Source: Paracoccus litorisediminis (GTDB lineage: Bacteria; Pseudomonadota; Alphaproteobacteria; Rhodobacterales; Rhodobacteraceae). From it: a stretch of DNA of 64,000 bases. Below the pieces are notes generated by a model that saw only the letters and a program-made list of their open reading frames with translations, searched no databases and had not been told where the DNA came from. The DNA is taken from contig NZ_WMIG01000017.1 in NCBI RefSeq assembly GCF_009711205.1, positions 28,764 to 92,763 of the forward strand. Reading direction: 5' to 3'. The translations under genes were made by a program, and so were the position numbers. Shown one piece after another: positions 17,515-26,065 of the stretch; positions within the stretch are counted from its first letter, which is position 1; every line of letters starts with the position of its first letter.

Positions 17515-19140
17515 TTAGCCGCCTGTCGAGGCGGTCAGGATTTCCAGCAGGCCCTTGTCATGCTGCAATCCGACCGTGCTGTAATTGTCGAACAGCATGG
17601 TCGCACCGTTTTCCGCAGTATAGGCAGGCCATTCAGGCAGACCGGCGTGGTTGGGATTGCCCGAGCGCGCGAAGTTGATGAAGGCGCGCGATACGTCATA
17701 GGACATCGCTCGGGCATCCATTCCGCCGCCAAAGGCCTGCGGCACCAGATCGACCGTATACATGGCAAGCGGCACGTCGGCGACATGCCAAGTACCGGCG
17801 ATCCCGTCGAGAACAGGTGAATCCCACGTGACAAGGTAATTGTAGACCGGGGCGCTGCCGCTGGCCGCTTTCACTTCCGCAGCCTTCAGCGAGGAGACCC
17901 GTTGGGCCGGCGTGAAGAAGGCCAGCCGGGACAAGGGTTCCTTGGGATAGGCGCGCTTCCACGCCTCGGCAGCGGGTAAGGCCCTGTCGCCATAAAGCTC
18001 GGTCAGCTTGGCCATCGTCTTGTCGTCGGGCCACTTGGTCCAATTATCCGCGAACAGACTGCTGTTGTCGTTGCGGATGATCGTGCTGGATTCGTCCATG
18101 ACATTGCCGACCATCAGCGGCTTGTCGGCGGCATATTTCGCCCAGCCCTCGCTGACGGGATCGGCGGGCATGAAGCTGCCATCGACATTGGGACGCCAGT
18201 TCACCCCGGTCGCCAACCCGGATTCGTTGATCTGCTTGATGGCAAGATTCCCCGCTGCAAGCAGATCCTCATAGGGGACTTCACCGATTTTCGAGATCGT
18301 CTCGGGGGTAAGGCCCAGATTGGCGATTGTCTTTTCACCGACAGCGCTGGCCACTTCGCGGGGGAGGGCGGCGATATTGCCCGCGCCGCTCATCACGATC
18401 GCCTTGTCGAACAGGTCCTTCGCATCCGGTGCGCCCATCAGGAAGCGCACCTTGCCGCCCCCTCCGGACTGACCCATGATCGTCACGTTCTCGGGGTCGC
18501 CTCCGAAAGCCGAGATGTTGGACTGAACCCATTGCAGCGCCGCCACGATGTCCCGCATGCCGGTATTGGCCGAAGCGGCATAGCTGTCGCCAAAGGCCGA
18601 AAGGTCAAGCGCACCCAAGACATTCAGGCGATGGTTCAGGGTAACCACCACCATATCGCCAAGTCGCGCCATATTGGCACCCTCGTAGGATGCACCCTCG
18701 ATCGACGAGCCGTTGGTGAATCCGCCTCCATGAAGGAAGACGAGTACAGGACGCTTGGCATCGTCGTTGATGCCCGGACTCCAGACGTTCAGGAACTGGC
18801 ATTTCTCGCTTTGCGGAAAGTAGCGATGCGGATTGAACTGCTCATCCGTCGCGACCTTATCCATTGCCGGGATCGGGCAGATTTCTCCGTAGTTCATCGC
18901 CAGACGCACGCCGTCCCAACTGTCCGGGGGTTGCGGTGCCATGAAGCGTTCAGCCTTGGCGTAAGGCACGCCACGGTAGGTATAGATCCCATTTTCGATG
19001 GCACCTTGAAGTTCGCCTTGCGCGACCTTGACCACAGCCTGGCCTGCGGATGCCACGAAGCTGTCCTGTGCAAGAACAGGTTGGCCAGCAAGTACGGCCA
19101 ATCCCAATGCTAAAGAAATTATGCCGGAATTCACTTTCAT
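17515..19140 (-). CDS. Exported type-B carboxylesterase (third of three, first in transcription order)
   Basis: A 541-residue carboxylesterase with a clear Sec signal peptide (residues 1-24, ending VLAQD). It has TYRGVPYA, CQFLNVWSPG, VLVFLHGGGFTNGSS and the nucleophile elbow GQSGGGG with Ser225; the second Ala of the usual GESAGG pattern is Gly. A GIAGTWHVADVPL segment near residue 455 holds the probable catalytic His. It is the promoter-proximal member of the esterase trio, with a long gene-poor region upstream. Sequence differs clearly from the other two, so the paralogues are old. The substrate is unknown; polyester, aromatic ester or xenobiotic ester hydrolysis are all possible. Confidence 0.9.
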   Translation of the reverse strand: MKVNSGIISLALGLAVLAGQPVLAQDSFVASAGQAVVKVAQGELQGAIENGIYTYRGVPYAKAERFMAPQPPDSWDGVRLAMNYGEICPIPAMDKVATDEQFNPHRYFPQSEKCQFLNVWSPGINDDAKRPVLVFLHGGGFTNGSSIEGASYEGANMARLGDMVVVTLNHRLNVLGALDLSAFGDSYAASANTGMRDIVAALQWVQSNISAFGGDPENVTIMGQSGGGGKVRFLMGAPDAKDLFDKAIVMSGAGNIAALPREVASAVGEKTIANLGLTPETISKIGEVPYEDLLAAGNLAIKQINESGLATGVNWRPNVDGSFMPADPVSEGWAKYAADKPLMVGNVMDESSTIIRNDNSSLFADNWTKWPDDKTMAKLTELYGDRALPAAEAWKRAYPKEPLSRLAFFTPAQRVSSLKAAEVKAASGSAPVYNYLVTWDSPVLDGIAGTWHVADVPLAMYTVDLVPQAFGGGMDARAMSYDVSRAFINFARSGNPNHAGLPEWPAYTAENGATMLFDNYSTVGLQHDKGLLEILTASTGG

Positions 19141-20378
19141 TCTCCTCCCGAGTTGAAAGTCAGATGAACGATAAAGGCTGCAAGGCGGGCTGATTGCGAA
19201 CGAGCCGCCGAGTTAAGAATAATGGAGGTCGCTCTGGGTAAACCTTCATCCCAAGCCCGACGATGAGAGCGCCGTGCACAAGAGTAACGCACTCGGAAGT
19301 CGTCGCAGAATAGGCAGGTATTGAGTTTCAGTTATGCCATATCGGCATGACCAATCCGGAAACCCCGACTTGTGGCTCTGTCAATCGTGCGAACACGCCG
19401 ATGCCGTCCTCGGTGGCGGTCACATCTTTTGGCGGGCTATCGCCGCAGCCGGTATCATACGGCGGGTACTATCGAATGCGTCCACTTGTCGGACCTTTTC
19501 TCGGGTCGCTTCGTCCTTGGCCGGTATGAGATCCGCGGGTTGTGGTCAAACCTTCAGCCCAAAGTTAAGGCTCACCATATAACATTTCATACAAACTTCA
19601 GCTTCTCACGTATTTCCGAGGTTACCGCATTGGTACCCTCAGGGTGCCGATAGCGGACCTCGTGGAACCTCGTCCTCGGCGGAATTTTCCATAGGAAGAG
19701 CAAAAATCGGCGGTGCCATCGAAGTGATGGGTCCAATGCGCGGCGTCTTTTGTAAACGTCTGAAAAGCTTCGAACCACGGCTGGCTGCTTCGATCCCCGC
19801 ATCCAGTCGGGCAATCCGTCCGCTTCCATCTGATCCGGTTCCAAAACCGCGCGATCAAGTCCGCAGTTGAGGCGCTTCAGCTCCACGACGGTAGCGTCAA
19901 AATTGCCAGCAGCCTTCGGACGCAGACTGCATTGCTCGCGATAGATCAGCTCATGATCCAGCTAGTTCCGTCAGGCAACGACCGACAGGTGATCCATCTG
20001 TCGCCGCCGCTGCATCTCGTACTATTGGCAACTGGATCAGGTTTGTGGCGATTGCTGCGGCGCAGTGAGTTTGCTTTGGTATCGGTCGCATGCTCGAAGC
20101 CATCGGGTGGCGACTTGCGGCAACAGCATTCGCTGCGACGCGGACGAATTTCGGCGGCAGGTTCAACTGCCCGTCCTTCCCATCCGCCACGGTGAACATG
20201 ATGGCCGGGGGTAGTGCGGACAAAACCGCCGTTTGCCGCGCCGGTACGATGAGTCACCGTTGATGGTCCACGGACATGTTACCTTTGCGCGTTGCGCAGG
20301 CCAATTTGTGACAAACCCAAGCTATGCGCCGGAGCAGAAAATTGGCGGACCGCCACATCGTGCGGGCGTCCAGAGGTC
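19141..20378. other. Long gene-poor stretch upstream of the esterases
   Basis: Over 1.2 kb without a convincing gene. The part nearest 19140 should contain the esterase promoter. A minus-strand frame at 19587-19886 looks protein-like in places (LKRLNCGLDRAVLEPDQ) but matches no family I know and has no good start. Several short frames with stops suggest old decayed genes. No repeats, tRNA or IS ends were recognised. Confidence 0.4.
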
Positions 20379-20392
20379 TGCACTTGTGTGCA
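20379..20392. promoter_or_regulatory. LacI-type operator TGCACTTGTGTGCA (distal)
   Basis: A 14-bp palindrome of the form TGCAC-N4-GTGCA. The same half-sites recur at 20610, 28104 and 32370, all inside or at the edge of the organophosphate locus whose LacI-family regulator is encoded at 31206-32264. This copy lies 231 bp (centre to centre) upstream of the promoter-proximal copy, a distance close to 22 helical turns, suitable for DNA looping. Confidence 0.6.
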
Positions 20393-20609
20393 TTGATCTG
20401 CTAAAATCAGCGCCTTGCCAGTAGATATTCGTCATCCAGAACTGGGTGGAAATGCGGTTACGGCATCGCAAAAGACGGATTGCTTAGGTGCGGTCAGCTG
20501 GTTTTACGCCGGAAACTTACTTTCCCTAGCTCAGATCGACCAAGTCATCGCTACTCGCCACAGGGGCGAACGCAAATCGCCATCGCTGCGGGTACCTACC
20601 TCTCATTTA

Positions 20610-20623
20610 TGCACACCTGTGCA
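20610..20623. promoter_or_regulatory. LacI-type operator TGCACACCTGTGCA (promoter-proximal)
   Basis: The palindrome TGCAC-N4-GTGCA extends to 16 bp here (A...T flanks). It lies seven bases before a TTGACA hexamer at 20631, so bound repressor would block the likely promoter of the transport operon. It is the clearest of the four shared operator copies in terms of promoter geometry. Confidence 0.7.
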
Positions 20624-20630
20624 TTTTGTG

Positions 20631-20659
20631 TTGACAGCCTCCCTCTGTCAGGGAATCCT
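20631..20659 (+). promoter_or_regulatory. Likely sigma-70 promoter of the organophosphate transport operon
   Basis: A consensus -35 hexamer TTGACA (20631-20636) is followed after 17 bases by AATCCT, a weak -10. It sits directly downstream of the operator and about 140 bases before the permease start. The -35 is strong and the -10 is uncertain. Confidence 0.5.
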
Positions 20660-20800
20660 AAAGGCAGGGAGAGACGGTGGCGAGGGGGATCGCGACCGGC
20701 GGCGGACCCGCGAGGGACCGCAAAACATCTGGGAGGAGAGTGACCTTGCAAGCCATTGCAATTGGTGTCGCCTTGACACATGCGCTGCTGAGGTCCGGCT

Positions 20801-22627
20801 ATGGCCTTGGCTGATCAGGACATAACCGGCCCCGTATCCGGGCGCGCCCGGTTGCGCTACAGGCTGCGGCTGATGCTGCGCGAGCCGACCACCCTGATCG
20901 GCATCCTGATGGCGGCGCTGTTTCTGTATCTGATCGTGGTGCCGATCCTGTCGATCCTGACGGATGCCGCCAGCGTCCAATTCGGCGATGAGCGGCGGAC
21001 AGGGGCCGAACTGGGCAGCTTCACCCTTTACTATCTGCGCCGGGCCTTCACCTCGCCGGTGGCCTATGGCCTGTTCTGGCTGCCCTTGCTGAACACGCTG
21101 AAAGTCGGGTTCGGGGCCATCGCGATTTCGGTCGTGGTAGGGGGCATTCTGGCCTGGCTGATCGCGCGGACCGACATGTTCGGGCGACGCTGGTTCGCCA
21201 CCGCCCTGATCGTGCCCTATATGCTTCCGGCCTGGACCTTTGCGCTGGCCTGGACCACTTTGTTCAAGAACCGCACCATCGGCGGGCAGCCCGGCTGGCT
21301 GGAGAGCATGGGCTTCTCGCCGCCCGATTGGCTGGCCTATGGGCAGTTTCCGATCACCATCATTCTGGCGCTGCATTACACCCCCTTCGTGATCCTGCTG
21401 TTCGGCTCGGCGCTGCGGCGCTTTGACAGCCAGCTTGAGGATTCGGCCCGCATCCTTGGCGCCTCCAGCCGGACCGTGGCCTGGCAGGTGATCCTGCCGC
21501 TGATGCGGCCCGCCCTGATGTCGGCGGTGGTGCTGATCTTTGCAAAATGCCTAGGCGAGTTCGGCGTGCCCTATGTTCTGGGTCTGCCGGTGAAATTCGA
21601 CGTGCTGGCGACCTCGCTTTACCGGTCGATCGGGTCGCGGCAGACCGGCGTTGCCGGGGTGCTGGCCGGGGCCATCATGCTGATCGGCATGATCGCCATT
21701 CTGGTCGATGCCTATCTGGCACGCGAGGCCCGACGCTTTGTCACCGTCGGCTCAAAGGGATCTATGAACCGGGCGTCGCGGTTGAACCGCCTGCGCCTGC
21801 CCGCCACCGGCTTTGCCAGCACGATCTTTGTGATCAGCGTCTGCCTGCCGATCCTGACGCTGGCCCTGTCGACGGTGATGCGGCGGCCCGGCAGCTTTGC
21901 GCTGTCGAACTTCACGCTGGATTTCTGGATCGGGCAGGACCTGCCGACCGTCGCCATGCGCACCGGCATCCTGCTCAGCCCGGATCTGTGGCAGGCGGCG
22001 TGGAACACGATCTGGATCGTCGGCATCGCCTCGGTCTGTTCGGGGGTGCTGGGGATCCTGACCGGCTATGTCGTGGTGCGCACATCGTCCCGGCCGCTGT
22101 CGGTCTTTATGCGACAAGTCACCTTCATGCCCTATCTGGTCCCGGGCATCGCCTTTGCCGCCGCCTATCTGTCGCTTTTCGCGGTGGCGCGGGGGCCGGT
22201 TCCGGCGCTTTACGGCACGACGATGATCCTGATCTTGGCTTTGATGGCCGATCAGATGCCCTATGCGTCGCGCGCCGGGATCTCGGCGATGATGCAACTG
22301 GGCAAGGACCCCGAGGAAGCAGCCCAGGTCGTCGGCGCGGGATGGTTGCGCCGCATGACCTCGGTGGTGATCCCGATCCAGAAAGGGTCGCTGGTCACCG
22401 GGGTGCTGCTGCCCTTCATCTCGGGGATCAAGGGCCTGTCGCTTTTCGTCATCCTTGCGGTGCCAGCGACCGATGTGCTGACCACCTTCTCGCTGCGTCT
22501 GGTCGATTACAACTACACCCAAGCCGCGAATGCGGTGGTGCTGATCATTGCGGGCATTGCCTACGGCGGAACGCTGCTGGCGCAAAAGCTGACCCGCACC
22601 AATCTTGCTGAAGGACTTGGAAGCTGA
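20801..22627 (+). CDS. Fused double permease of an AfuB/FbpB-type ABC transporter
   Basis: A 608-residue inner-membrane protein made of two permease (MetI) domains in tandem, residues about 20-310 and 330-605. Each has its own EAA coupling loop: EDSARILGASSRTVAWQVILP near 210 and EEAAQVVGAGWLRRMTSVVIP near 505. Single-chain double permeases are usual in the ferric-iron/AfuB/phosphonate (PhnU-V-like) branch, where AfuABC is known to carry hexose phosphates. It is the first gene of the operon, preceded by two operator copies and a TTGACA box. Its stop overlaps the ATPase start (TGATG). The phosphatase genes downstream favour a phosphorylated organic substrate over iron. The ribosome binding site is weak, and a 24-codon frame (20740-20814) overlaps the start. 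Confidence 0.9.
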   Translation: MALADQDITGPVSGRARLRYRLRLMLREPTTLIGILMAALFLYLIVVPILSILTDAASVQFGDERRTGAELGSFTLYYLRRAFTSPVAYGLFWLPLLNTLKVGFGAIAISVVVGGILAWLIARTDMFGRRWFATALIVPYMLPAWTFALAWTTLFKNRTIGGQPGWLESMGFSPPDWLAYGQFPITIILALHYTPFVILLFGSALRRFDSQLEDSARILGASSRTVAWQVILPLMRPALMSAVVLIFAKCLGEFGVPYVLGLPVKFDVLATSLYRSIGSRQTGVAGVLAGAIMLIGMIAILVDAYLAREARRFVTVGSKGSMNRASRLNRLRLPATGFASTIFVISVCLPILTLALSTVMRRPGSFALSNFTLDFWIGQDLPTVAMRTGILLSPDLWQAAWNTIWIVGIASVCSGVLGILTGYVVVRTSSRPLSVFMRQVTFMPYLVPGIAFAAAYLSLFAVARGPVPALYGTTMILILALMADQMPYASRAGISAMMQLGKDPEEAAQVVGAGWLRRMTSVVIPIQKGSLVTGVLLPFISGIKGLSLFVILAVPATDVLTTFSLRLVDYNYTQAANAVVLIIAGIAYGGTLLAQKLTRTNLAEGLGS

Positions 22628-23775
22628 TGCCCGACATCATTCTCAGCAATGTGCAGAAATCCTATGGTGGCAGCGGACCCAACGCCGTCAGCGATCTGAA
22701 CCTGCATATAGGCAATGGCGAATTCATGTGCCTGCTTGGCCCGTCGGGCTGCGGCAAGACGACGACCCTGCGCATGATCGCCGGGCTGGAAAACCTGACC
22801 GATGGCGAGATCCGCATCGGCGAACAGGTGATCGACAGCCCCGCGCAGGGCAAGTTCGTCGGCCCGGAAAAGCGCGGCATGGGGCTGGTCTTTCAATCCT
22901 ATGCCCTGTGGCCGCATCTGACGATTGAGCGCAATATCGACTTCGGCCTGCGCCTGCGCAAACTTCCCAAGCCCGAGCGCGAGGCACGGGTGGCCAAGGT
23001 CATGGCCGCATTGGGGATCGAGAAATATCGCGGTCGCTATCCCAGCCAATTGTCGGGCGGGCAGCAGCAGCGGGTGGCGCTAGCACGGATGCTGGCGGTC
23101 AATCCCGGCGTGCTGTTGCTGGACGAGCCGCTGTCAAACCTTGACGCCCGGCTGCGACTGGAAATGCGGGCAGAACTTAAGCGCATCCATGCCGAATTCC
23201 ACACCACCATCATCTTCGTCACCCATGACCAATGGGAGGCGATGACGCTGGCCACCTCGATTGCGGTGATGAATGAGGGCACATTGCAGCAAATAGGCTC
23301 TCCGAATGACATCTACGAACGCCCGGCGAACCGTTTCGTCGCGGAATTCGTCGGCAGCCCGCCGATCAACGTGATCGAGATGGGCAAGGGTCACGCTTTG
23401 GACCGCGCCGCGCAGGATTGGCTGCGCCCGCGTCTGGGCGATGCGGCACGCGTCGGCTCGGTCGGGCTGCGGCCCGAGGCGCTGCAGCTTGCCTCATCCG
23501 AGGCGGGCGTTCCGGCGGGCAGCTTTGCCCATCCCGCCACGGTGACCGGCATCCTGCCCACGGGCGGAAGCTGGATCATCGAGCTGAATGTCGAGGGCCG
23601 CGTGATTTTTCTGACCACGACAAGCTGTCCGACCCTGACCGGCGGAGAAGCGGTCTGGCTATATGCCCGACCGACCGCGATTCATGCCTTCGATGGCGAC
23701 GGTCAGCGCTTGGCGGGCGCGGATGAGGCCTTGGCCCGCGCCGAAGGCGGCGTCCAGATCGTCCGCAAGGCCTGA
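22627..23775 (+). CDS. ABC transporter ATPase (AfuC/PotA/UgpC-like)
   Basis: A 382-residue ATP-binding subunit. Walker A GPSGCGKT is at about residues 38-45. The Q-loop lies in FQSYALWPHLT, the signature in LSGGQQQR near 143 and Walker B in LLLDEPLSNLD near 163, with the H-loop VTHDQWEA near 198. A C-terminal TOBE/MOP-like regulatory domain spans about residues 285-370. This long form with TOBE domain is typical of importers of iron, polyamines, glycerol-3-phosphate and phosphonates. The gene starts within the permease stop codon and precedes three binding-protein genes, so it powers the import system. Confidence 0.93.
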   Translation: MPDIILSNVQKSYGGSGPNAVSDLNLHIGNGEFMCLLGPSGCGKTTTLRMIAGLENLTDGEIRIGEQVIDSPAQGKFVGPEKRGMGLVFQSYALWPHLTIERNIDFGLRLRKLPKPEREARVAKVMAALGIEKYRGRYPSQLSGGQQQRVALARMLAVNPGVLLLDEPLSNLDARLRLEMRAELKRIHAEFHTTIIFVTHDQWEAMTLATSIAVMNEGTLQQIGSPNDIYERPANRFVAEFVGSPPINVIEMGKGHALDRAAQDWLRPRLGDAARVGSVGLRPEALQLASSEAGVPAGSFAHPATVTGILPTGGSWIIELNVEGRVIFLTTTSCPTLTGGEAVWLYARPTAIHAFDGDGQRLAGADEALARAEGGVQIVRKA

Positions 23776-23795
23776 CATCTCGAATGGAGAAGAAG

Positions 23796-24884
23796 ATGAA
23801 ATTAATCAGCGGGTTCGCCTTGGTGCTGGGCATGGCCTCGGCCGCTCAGGCCCAGGATCTTGATCTGGACGCCTTGATTGCGGCGGCCAAGGCCGAGCCG
23901 CCGACCACAGCCTATGCGGTGACCGGCAAAATCGTGGATACGGCGGCGGCGTTCAACGCGAAATACGGGCTGAACCTGACCGGCAAGAAGGTGAATGAGG
24001 CCGGGCAGGTTGATCTGCTGATCCGCGAAAATCAGGCGGGCAATGTGACGGGCTCAATCTCATTGGCCTCGGATGCGGCGGTGATCGTCACCGACCTGAT
24101 CGCGAAGGGGGTGGTGGAAAGCTGGGTGCCCGAGGATATCGCGCCGCATCTTGCCCCCGACGCGCGTGATCCGCTGGTCGTGGTCAGCGATCCCCATGTC
24201 TGGGCCTATAATGCCGAATTGGGCGCGACCTGCCCGGTCACAAACATCTGGCAGCTGACCGATCCCGAATGGAACCGGCGGGTGGCGATGATGGACCCGC
24301 TCGAAAAGCCCGCTTATGCCGATTGGTTCAATCAGCTGGCCGAACATCACGACGCGGAAATGGCGGCGGCCTATGCGGCGCATTACGGCAAGCCGTTCGA
24401 GGGGGGCAGTGCCACCGAAGCTTGGGTCAAGGCCTTTGCCGCGAACGGCCCGCTGGTTGCCGACAGTTCAGGCGTGTCGGATGCGATCGGCGCGCCGGGG
24501 CAGGAAAAGCCGTTCTTCGGCATGCTGTCCACGGCCAAGTTCCGCGACAACCATGACAAGGGCTACAAGCTGGCGATTTGCGCCGGGATGAAGCCCTTTG
24601 CCGGCTGGCTGTATCCGGGCCTTGGGGTGATTGCCAAGGCATCGCCCGCGCCTAATACCGCAAAGCTTTTCCTGCATTACCTGCTGACCGAGGAAGGCAT
24701 CGCGGCGCAAAGCGTCGATGGCAAATTGCCCGCCGATCCCCGCATCGGCCTGCCCGCCGAGGAAGCCTCGGGCATAGCTGCCCATCTGCAGCAGCTGATG
24801 GTCTGGAACACCGCGGCCTCGCCCTCGGATCTGGGGCGCAGGCAGGATTGGCAGGATCTGTGGATGACCGAATTGAAGCGCTGA
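23796..24884 (+). CDS. Periplasmic substrate-binding protein 1 of 3 (AfuA-like)
   Basis: A 362-residue extracellular solute-binding protein of the iron/AfuA-type cluster. Start chosen at 23796 because GGAGA stands six bases upstream and gives a standard signal peptide (MKLISGFALV...AQAQ); the earlier in-frame ATG at 23784 overlaps that site. The mature protein begins LDALIAAAKAEPP and then ITVY-type strand AYAVTGKIVDTAAAFNAKYG, matching the two copies downstream block by block (also VTNIWQLTDPEWNRRVAMMDPL and FGMLSTAKFRDN). Compared with copies 2 and 3 it has lost the YDSTGK motif (VTGK instead), so its ligand preference may differ. It should hand its cargo to the upstream permease. Confidence 0.9.
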   Translation: MKLISGFALVLGMASAAQAQDLDLDALIAAAKAEPPTTAYAVTGKIVDTAAAFNAKYGLNLTGKKVNEAGQVDLLIRENQAGNVTGSISLASDAAVIVTDLIAKGVVESWVPEDIAPHLAPDARDPLVVVSDPHVWAYNAELGATCPVTNIWQLTDPEWNRRVAMMDPLEKPAYADWFNQLAEHHDAEMAAAYAAHYGKPFEGGSATEAWVKAFAANGPLVADSSGVSDAIGAPGQEKPFFGMLSTAKFRDNHDKGYKLAICAGMKPFAGWLYPGLGVIAKASPAPNTAKLFLHYLLTEEGIAAQSVDGKLPADPRIGLPAEEASGIAAHLQQLMVWNTAASPSDLGRRQDWQDLWMTELKR

Positions 24885-24939
24885 CACCAACGGACCCGTC
24901 GTCGAGGAGGGCGCGGATCCGTTCAAACGAGGGAGGGGA

Positions 24940-26043
24940 ATGATGAAGACATACCTGATTTCGGCTCTGGCACTGACGATGGGGCTGGGCGCGGCACATG
25001 CCGAGGAATTCGATCTGAACGCGCTGATCGAGGCGGCGAAATCCGAACCGCCGCTGACGGTCTACGACTCGACCGGAAAAATCACCGACATGGCCGAGGG
25101 CTTCGCCGCCAAATATGGGTTGCAGGCGACGGGCACCAAGACCAAGGCCACCGCCCAGCTGGAAACCATCATCCGCGAGGTGCAGGCCGGCAATGTGCAG
25201 ACAGATGTGTCCTTCATCTCGGATGTGCCGGCGACCATCGGTCAGCTGCTGCCCGGAGGTTTCGCCGAAAGCTGGGTGCCGCCGGATCTGGCCAATGACA
25301 TCGCCGCCGAGGCACGCGATCCGCTGCTGGTGGTGTCCAGCCCGAACGTCCTGACCTTCAACACCGCGCTGTCAAAGACTTGCCCGATCACCAATATCTG
25401 GCAACTGACCGAGCCGGAATGGAAGGGCAAGGTCGCGATGCAGGACCCGCTGGGCAAGCCGTCCTATACCGACTGGTTCAACCAGATGCGCAGCCATGCC
25501 GATGAAAAAATCGCCGCTGCCTATGAAAAACAATATGGCAAGCCGCTGGGAACGGAATTCCCCAGCGCGACCGAAGCCTTCGTTGCCGCCTTGGCCAAGA
25601 ACGGCCCGCTGCTGACCGATTCCGACAGCGCCGCCGCCGAGGCGGTGGCAGCGCCGGGCCAGACCCAGCCCTTTGTCGGCCTGGTCTCGGCCGCGAAGTT
25701 CCGTGACAATGCCGGCAGTGGCTTCACGCTGGGCCTGTGCCACGGCGTCGATCCGATCATCGGTTTCTCGAATGCCACCGTCGCGGTGATCGTGAAGGGC
25801 ACCGACAGCCCGAATGCCGCCAAGCTGTTCATCCATTACGCCATGACCGCCGAGGGCATCGCCCCGCAGGCCGAGGATGGCAAGGTCTCGTCGAACCGCA
25901 CCGTCGGTCTGCCGCAGAACGAACCCTCGGGCATTGGCGCGCATATGGACGAAGTGCTGGCCTATATCCCGTCCTCGGGTTTGCAGGATTGGGACACCCG
26001 GCAGGATTGGCAGGATTTCTGGCGGCTGAACTATGTGCGCTGA
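24940..26043 (+). CDS. Periplasmic substrate-binding protein 2 of 3 (AfuA-like)
   Basis: A 367-residue paralogue of the neighbouring binding proteins. A GGAGGGG site precedes two adjacent ATG codons (24940, 24943); either may be used. The signal peptide ends in AHAEE. The mature N-terminus LNALIEAAKSEPPLTVYDSTGKITDMAEGF carries the YDSTGK motif near the expected ligand pocket. Common blocks CPITNIWQLTEPEWKGKVAMQDPLGKPSYTDWFNQM (here noted in short: TNIWQLTEPEW) and GLVSAAKFRDN are conserved with copies 1 and 3. The gene follows copy 1 by 55 bases. Three binding proteins for one permease suggest a family of related ligands. Confidence 0.9.
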   Translation: MMKTYLISALALTMGLGAAHAEEFDLNALIEAAKSEPPLTVYDSTGKITDMAEGFAAKYGLQATGTKTKATAQLETIIREVQAGNVQTDVSFISDVPATIGQLLPGGFAESWVPPDLANDIAAEARDPLLVVSSPNVLTFNTALSKTCPITNIWQLTEPEWKGKVAMQDPLGKPSYTDWFNQMRSHADEKIAAAYEKQYGKPLGTEFPSATEAFVAALAKNGPLLTDSDSAAAEAVAAPGQTQPFVGLVSAAKFRDNAGSGFTLGLCHGVDPIIGFSNATVAVIVKGTDSPNAAKLFIHYAMTAEGIAPQAEDGKVSSNRTVGLPQNEPSGIGAHMDEVLAYIPSSGLQDWDTRQDWQDFWRLNYVR

Positions 26044-26065
26044 CCTTGGCTTTGGGGAGATGCTT

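Noticed and set aside
15858..19337. The 13-mer GTTTCAGTTATGC occurs upstream of the first and third esterase genes (15858 and 19325).
   Set aside because: Shared 13-mers are expected by chance in 64 kb, distances to the genes differ and no palindrome is present.
19587..19886. Minus-strand 99-codon frame with some protein-like sequence.
   Set aside because: No family resemblance, poor start and surrounded by stop-rich frames; not enough to call a gene.
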